DNA of 64,000 nt from Eutypa lata (taxonomy: Eukaryota > Ascomycota > Sordariomycetes > Xylariales > Diatrypaceae). The translations under genes were made by a program, and so were the position numbers. This document shows, in pieces, positions 57,801 through 64,000 of this stretch. Numbering within the stretch: the stretch's first letter is position 1; every line of letters starts with the position of its first letter. The stretch spans positions 744,001-808,000 of the forward strand of contig JAKULF010000012.1 in NCBI GenBank assembly GCA_022661535.1, given 5' to 3'. Under the pieces are notes generated by a model. It did not search any database. It was not told the origin of the DNA and saw only the letters and a list, made by a program, of their open reading frames with translations.

Positions 57801-60800
57801 CCCGACTTCATGCTGACAGCGGGACTGACGGAAGCCACGTGTGGCGGCGGAAGACTTGGCGGGCGTAGACAGACACGTGCAGGCTCAGTCATTGGTCATC
57901 CGGCTCATACCTATTCAATCTCCACAACATCACGTACCTAGAATCTCATAATTATAACTATCATCATCTACTTGTCAATCAATATAAGTACAGTCTCTCC
58001 GACGGAATATTGCAGCTGCTCGTTTTCTTACTTAGTTAGGTGACTCTCTCTAGTGTTCGATCTCGTGATGTCGTTGCTATGGGCTTAGGTAAAGGATGCC
58101 ATTGCCTTTGCAAGCCATCTTTCTGTTCTCACCATCTATTTCAGGGGCACGAGCACGGAAACGGGGGCGTTGTTCATTCTCTCAATGGTATTGAGACATT
58201 GCTCAACCAGTCAACTTGCAAGACAATATAGCATTATTCACTTATCGAAAGTGTAATTTAACACAGAAGGATAACGGAGCCCATTGAAAAGATAGAAAAT
58301 ATTGGGAAGATAATAGGCTAGGTCAAGAGCTATGGTCACTGGTAAGAGGGAAATCAAAGGTTATCTCATCATTGTTACTTGGAATGCTAACTGAACCTAG
58401 TCCCTAAGGTAAGACCTTTTTCTGGTGTTTCGTCTACAGTTGCGTACCAGTTGAAGCTCAATAGCCCACCTACCATCTTATGGTGGAAGACATTGTGTAT
58501 ATGGCTGGCTGACTTCCATCTGAAGATACTCTAAGCTAAAGTCATATGATGTCTGCTAGTCGAGGATGATGGCAAGGACGAAGAAAGCCCTATGTGCGAC
58601 CCGTGTTTGCCAACGATTAGTCTAGGTTAGTGTGGATAGGCTATTGCCGCGGCTAGGCTCACTTGCTAGAAACTTTGCAAGGGAGTAGACGAACACGCAA
58701 CCCTACAACAACTGTTGTCATCATTCAGTAATGCTAACTGGAAGCCGGAGTCATCATCGTAAAGACCCGCCAGGCTGCCGGACCTTTTATGCCTAACGAA
58801 GGCCACTGTGGAAGTACAGCTAGCTATTGGGAATCTTCGAAAAATCAATTTACCGTGATGCGATCGCTGTGGTATGTCCTATCCGGGGTTTGAAGCAATT
58901 TCGAATATTGACTGAGGACGGAGATCTCACTCAGAAGCATCAAAGGTTAGCGCAACGGGCAGGCTTTGCCTGCCGAGATGACTGCGAGGGGCTCTTACTT
59001 TCATCACTCCGTGGTAATGCAACAAGGTTGAGTTGAGCCGGGTCGCGGGAGGGTATGGAAGCGTTAACCCCAAATTTCCACCGACAATCCCATGTCCTTT
59101 CTCGCCTTTCCCGAATCTCTCCTGCCCCAAGCACCAGAGTGGTGGCCAAAGCCCTCGGTCGATGGGTTTGACGGGACTCTAAATCGGATGCTATAAAGGA
59201 TTCAATTAGGCCGGACCATCCGCTTTCGGTGTGTCACCCGGTCAATCGACTATGGTTCCCACCTGCCAGTTCATCAAGCATAAGCCCGGCCACAATTCGT
59301 CGCGAATACGGTAGCCGCTTTCAATTAAGATAAAGCTTACATATCAGTGTAGTCAACAAGCATTGGGAAGCTGGACGAGGAAGCTGGGATGGATTTCATT
59401 CTCAAGCTGTATGAATCATGTGGAGAAGCGCAACTCGGTGTCTCTTCTCCTTACCGAAAGTAATCGAGCTCGGTCAGTATCTTCTTATCGTTCCTGCTTT
59501 CGAGACTGCATTGCCCTTTCAATTTCACACCAGATTCAGAAACGCAGTCGGCTTTGCCGGTTTTTGGGTGCCTACCTTATCTCCGTTTTTGAACGCCGCA
59601 CTCAAGGCGAGACTAGTACGATGATCTTTAGGTCTTGGCTTCTTCCACATGCTTGCTCCTCATGGTATGGGATTCAATGAGGTACATACGTTGAAGTCAC
59701 ATTCGAGGTGTAGTAAGGGAGCCAGGGTCTACGACGTTTCCTACTACTTTGGAAGAGGACTACATCATACACCAGGCAACCATTCAACGTCGACTTGAAA
59801 AGGGCATGAGGGCGGAGTTAACGCTGCCTATTTCATCACCACTCGAGTATAAACATGCCGCGAAAATGGATCACCATTTTAACATGCCGAGATGCAAAAG
59901 ACCTATCTAGATTAGTATCGGGTCCACTTCCCCACAGGTTGACTCTTCTGCACGAACTACCGCCCCACGGTTTGTTCTTCGCTGCCTAACTAGATGGTGG
60001 AGGGATTAACGGCCATTTCATGGCGTTTTAAGCAAGCTCGTTGGTGTTGAGACATGGGCGTTCTAGGACCGAAAAAGCGGTGAAGTTCTAAGGGTCATCA
60101 GTCGAGAACAAAGACCACCCGCACGCCTACATACTGGCATACATATCTGCCTACACTCGCTCTAGTCAATCGCGTCTTCTAGTCCACCAATAGTGGGTTC
60201 CACCAAATTGCTGGTAAGTTGGTACGAATATTTCTTCTTTCTGGAAAGAGGTCCCGATTTTTGAAGTATGGCATTGTTGTCTTTGGAATATTGACGAATA
60301 TCACAAGGGGCCGGGGCTTATCGACATCCACAAATGTGAGGAGAACCTCTATGCCAAAGCGGTTGAATTCAGTCGTTCCCGTCGGTTTACCTCGGGCCAA
60401 TACGTATTGCGGGCCTCAGCCTCACTCTGGCCATATGCGGCGCCTTATTAAGAGGTCGGGGTGTCTCGGTTGCTGCCCTCAAGCCCGCACGGAGTGTTAG
60501 ACTCTCCCGGGCTATAAGGGGTAATCACTGCAGCTACACAGGATCACGCGCCTATCCAAGAATGTAAGTGATTGTCTGGCTACATATGTACCCATGCAGG
60601 GCCGTCGACCCTTTCTCTACGGGTACTGACTCCATGTGTCGGCGGCCCTCGCTACCGATGATATGACTCACATGTCGTAGCAAAGGTCCGGATTCGCGTG
60701 GCAAGCAAGCAGACAGACAATAACGTGTCCAGAAAGCTAAGTGCAAAATCTTTAACTTGTCATACACGAGTTACGATTCTAAAGAATGCTGACTGACAAC

Positions 60801-62300
60801 TGGCACTGTTGGTCATTCTTGAATTTACATAATCCGAATCATCTCACCCGGGGGGGATGTCATGGTTTGGACCTGTGTTAGTAAGCTTGGTAGGTCACTT
60901 TCTCATGCATGACCGGTGGGAATTGTGTATAAACAATATCGTTTTGGCAATCACGCATCATTGGCGTAATTAAGAGGCAGTGCAGTTCCAGACGCGTCCT
61001 GACGCCAATCAACATGCATGCATTCACCGAATCTGAAAATTTCTCCTGGACTTGATTTGATTTGGGGGCACGACCGTCATTCGGCCGATTGTCTCTTAGC
61101 CGACCCTCCGCATTACGCCGAACGTTTTTTCGACCCCTATGAAGTCAGGAGGGTAGCAATATAATCAATAGTAGATGGTAGGTCATGCCTTCATTATGAT
61201 ACTACGCAGGTTGTTGAAGGTCTAGGTTAATCGGCGTCAACACGGGACGCTGGTTGTCCAGTTTGGGAAGTCGAGTGATACTCAAGTATCAGTAGACTTG
61301 TAGTAGTCCACATACCTACCATACCATATTAAATGGCTATGCCGTATCGTATATAATATAAACCAACTATCTTCTGTAGCAGAGTTTCACCAAAAAGCCT
61401 CAAATGCCATGCTTTCGGATCGACTTGATCTAGATAGCGAGATCGAAACCCCACTTTGTCTGTGCGATGAACGTTTTGTTGGTGTGTGGCTCAGCCGGGT
61501 TACGCAGTTTCGGGAAGCATGGTTATGTACTTGAGGGACTATCTGTAGGTAGTAAGGTAGGTAGTATCAACCAACGATTATAGGATTAAGGAGGAGTTGT
61601 TACAATAAATTGACCGGATCGGGCTGATTATTTACATCGTTGACGATGTTGCTTGGTATGCGGATGCGTGTGACCCAAGGATTTTAGACGAGAAATTTTA
61701 CACAGCCACCAGGCAACGGCCCCAATGTCCAATGTCGTCGCTCGACACTGCCTGGACCTATGAGAGAAGATCCTAAACTTTTTCTTATGCAAGTATGCTG
61801 CATACCAGCTATGGAGCCGATAATTGGAAGACGCAATTTAGGTCCTACAACACTGGGAATGGAACGGCATGGACATGGTGTGTTGGCGGGAGTCCATCTC
61901 TGCCTGCAATTCGCTTTGCCGGCCACTTGCCAGCGAATGGCATTCCGGACGGATACTATGGCTGAGGCTGTGAGTGAGGCCCAAAAAGCAGGACGATGAA
62001 ATCATGCCTGTCCCCCTTTTCCGAACCCCCCTCGTGGGCTCTTAAAACCCCTCCGTCATTCACCTGTGTTGAGAAAAAGAAAATAAGACTCTTCTCGAAG
62101 TGAAGAGAAAGTTCAATGGCCAAGACATTGTAGGACCCATTCAAAGACAATTCGGTTGCAAGCTCACCACTAAATAACACCGAATCTGTCTACGTATTGA
62201 TACCCAAGCTTTTCACTTCCAGAGTCGGGCATACAATCTGGCCAGTAGGGAAGAGAAACCGACCACCTCAGCCGAATTGTTTCGTCGTCAATCGCCAGTC
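54813..62300. other. Large gene-poor region
   Basis: About 7.5 kb without a recognisable gene, RNA or intact mobile element. Open frames are short, mostly overlap on opposite strands, and lack conserved motifs; the longest (55969-56409) has no recognisable domain. Scattered GGTA/TACC repeats occur around 57100-57600. Confidence 0.5.
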
Positions 62301-64000
62301 GGGTCTCCGCATCTCTGTTCTTCGCCTCCTAAAGGACCGCACTCATCCCTATCAAACCCCGCTTAGGTTTAGGTGAATCTATATTCTACCTGCTATCAAT
62401 CAGCCACAAACGTTTTTTTGCCACTGGATCGGGCCTGAGTTACGCCCAACGTGGAGAACCCCTTGCAAGCTTAGAACCCACAACCACCTATCACCCACCT
62501 AGCAGCCCTAAAGAAACAGCGAAAACACCGACAGGACCGTACAACACTTTTAAGATCTTATTAGTTATTGCCTTTGTACCTTGCCTACCTCAGCATAGTT
62601 AGTGAGTGGGTGAACGCTAATTCGCCTGCCACGCCTGTCTCCGGACGCGATTGGATTTGTCACCACTCTACCATCGCGGACTCCGTCGATCACGGTAGGA
62701 ATACAGACCTGACAACGTCTTATCACCAAGGGACACCCCGGAGACCTTGCCCTACTTTTGCCTCGCCTTGCTGGCGTCCAGAGCGAAACGGTTGACCGTC
62801 CAGTGCCAGTTCAGCCAGTCTAACGAACGAGGCGACGACTCCACCTGGACGTTATCCTGCCAAACCCAGCAAATCGTCTAGGAACAGCGTTTAAGAAGGC
62901 AGTCTCGTGGACTTCTTGGACTTCTCGAACCTTTTCTACGTAATTCCCTCGCTCTGCGGGTTTCAGACCCACTCATTGGGCCGTCACGGTCCCCTTGGTC
63001 TTTTTTTTTTGTGTGGTGGTGGAAGTTAGTGGTTGCCCCATCGTTCGTCCATCACAGTTCCTCAGTCAGTGTCAGGTCGCGCCGAATTAGGCCTACCAGA
63101 CTTTTGGTGGAGAGACGCTAACCAGGTCGAGGCAGTTTATCCTGCAAGCACTCAACCATTTTTACTCAATACGGTTAAGACGCACAGGGTGAAGGGAAGA
63201 AATAACGGAGGGCAAAGAGTAAAAAAGGGAGATCTGAAGTCTCAGAATCTGTTAAGTTTATTGGAGAAAAGGAGGCAAATAACCCCTGGACATTAAGAAA
63301 AGAACCAAAAAAAAAAACCCAAGCAAATTCCGACTTCGACTCTGCCAGCTCTAATAATTATCTGTGTTCAGAGTTTGAGGTCACGGTGGTGCATCTCTTA
63401 ACTTCCAGTTACTACATACACACCTATTACATATATACATCCATACATCTCGCAGTCAGCAATCAATACCTGAGGACAACAGCTGGTAATTGACCTAGGT
63501 AGGGCACGCCGCACGCTGGCAGACTGGGTAGGGACGCTAAAAGCTAGAACTAGTGTCCCGGTACCCTATCGATAACTGCCCTTCCCGGCTTATCCTAGCG
63601 ACTATCATCCACCTTAAGCACCTTAGGTACCTAATTTAGGTAACTGTCCAGGCTGTCCAGCCCAGGCGGTTGGTTGTCTGGTTGTCTACCTATTTTACCA
63701 CTAAAAAAAGTCAATTCCCAATTTCTCTTCGAGTATACGGCCACACCTCCATCCAAACCCCTGCTCTCCCCTCCCCTCATTGCGTCGCATTGTCAATCAA
63801 ACCCATCCACCCATCACCAGTCGACTAGAGAGATAGACTGGACTGCTACATCGCCCTGTCGTCCTCCCACCATCATTTATCACCACGACGACCTTTTGCC
63901 TGTTCTAGCTGCTTTCTACCGACGCTGTGTGTCTGCAAGACTGACTACCCGGCAACACCCTTCCCTCTGCCAACCCTCCATCCCATCTCATCCTATCCCG
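62301..64000. promoter_or_regulatory. Probable promoter and leader of a gene beyond the right edge
   Basis: From about 62300 on, the plus strand becomes pyrimidine-rich, with CT/CCA runs, poly-T and poly-A tracts (63001-63010, 63307-63318). The last 300 bases are strongly C/T-biased (for example CCATCCCATCTCATCC). This is the texture of long fungal 5' leaders before a rightward gene. No start codon with a coding frame is reached inside the window. Confidence 0.4.

Noticed and set aside
60179..60400. 73-residue minus-strand frame with some protein-like segments
   Set aside because: There is no recognisable family, no start context or splice partners, and a similar-quality frame on the opposite strand.

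Overview
This 64 kb window comes from the nuclear genome of a filamentous ascomycete (Pezizomycotina, probably Sordariomycetes). The genes are split by many introns of 50-110 bp with GTAAGT/GTATGT-type donors. Several families are typical of moulds: a fungal OPT transporter, an Aryl-alcohol-oxidase-like GMC enzyme, a Zn2Cys6 regulator, a Dal5-like permease, and a SAT4/PTH11-like rhodopsin-domain pseudogene. Intergenic DNA is rich in TACC/GGTA microrepeats. No ribosomal RNA, convincing tRNA, CRISPR array or complete transposon was seen. Exon joins given here were derived by hand from frame and splice consensus; coordinates should be good to the base where the phases close.

Layout. (1) 0.4-8.7 kb: OPT transporter (+), GMC oxidoreductase (-), a probable small secreted Cys-rich protein (+, 7057-7426), and a single-pass membrane protein (-). 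(2) 9.4-18.7 kb, housekeeping block: splicing factor Prp45/SNW1 (-), p24-gamma-type cargo receptor (-), PhoD-like membrane phosphatase (+), and a large two-TM Q/P-rich protein (-). (3) 19.7-28 kb, decaying block: trimethyllysine dioxygenase without a visible start codon (+), sorbose-reductase-like SDR (+), SAT4-like pseudogene (-), cytochrome P450 with one internal stop (+), and an O-methyltransferase fragment (+). (4) 30-34.6 kb: small secreted double-psi-beta-barrel protein (+) and calcineurin A (+). (5) 35.9-48.7 kb: a compact, probably catabolic cluster. It holds a cyclase/hydrolase (-), a DUF1537 four-carbon acid sugar kinase (+), a Zn2Cys6 activator (-), a Dal5-type MFS transporter (-) and a COG4091-type NAD(P)-binding oxidoreductase with SAF domain (+). 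(6) 48.7-64 kb: gene-poor DNA with one acidic nuclear-type protein (-, 54012-54812) and one unresolved exon. The right edge looks like the promoter or leader of a gene beyond the window.

The most interesting part is region 5. The kinase, oxidoreductase, transporter and regulator form a plausible uptake-oxidation-phosphorylation route for a sugar acid or polyol-derived acid. Two short sequence signatures recur in their promoters: ATTTCCCG, and a CCCCAT-TTTCC / GGGGAA-TATGGGG palindrome. I know of no described fungal pathway with this exact gene set. The substrate is inferred only from bacterial relatives.
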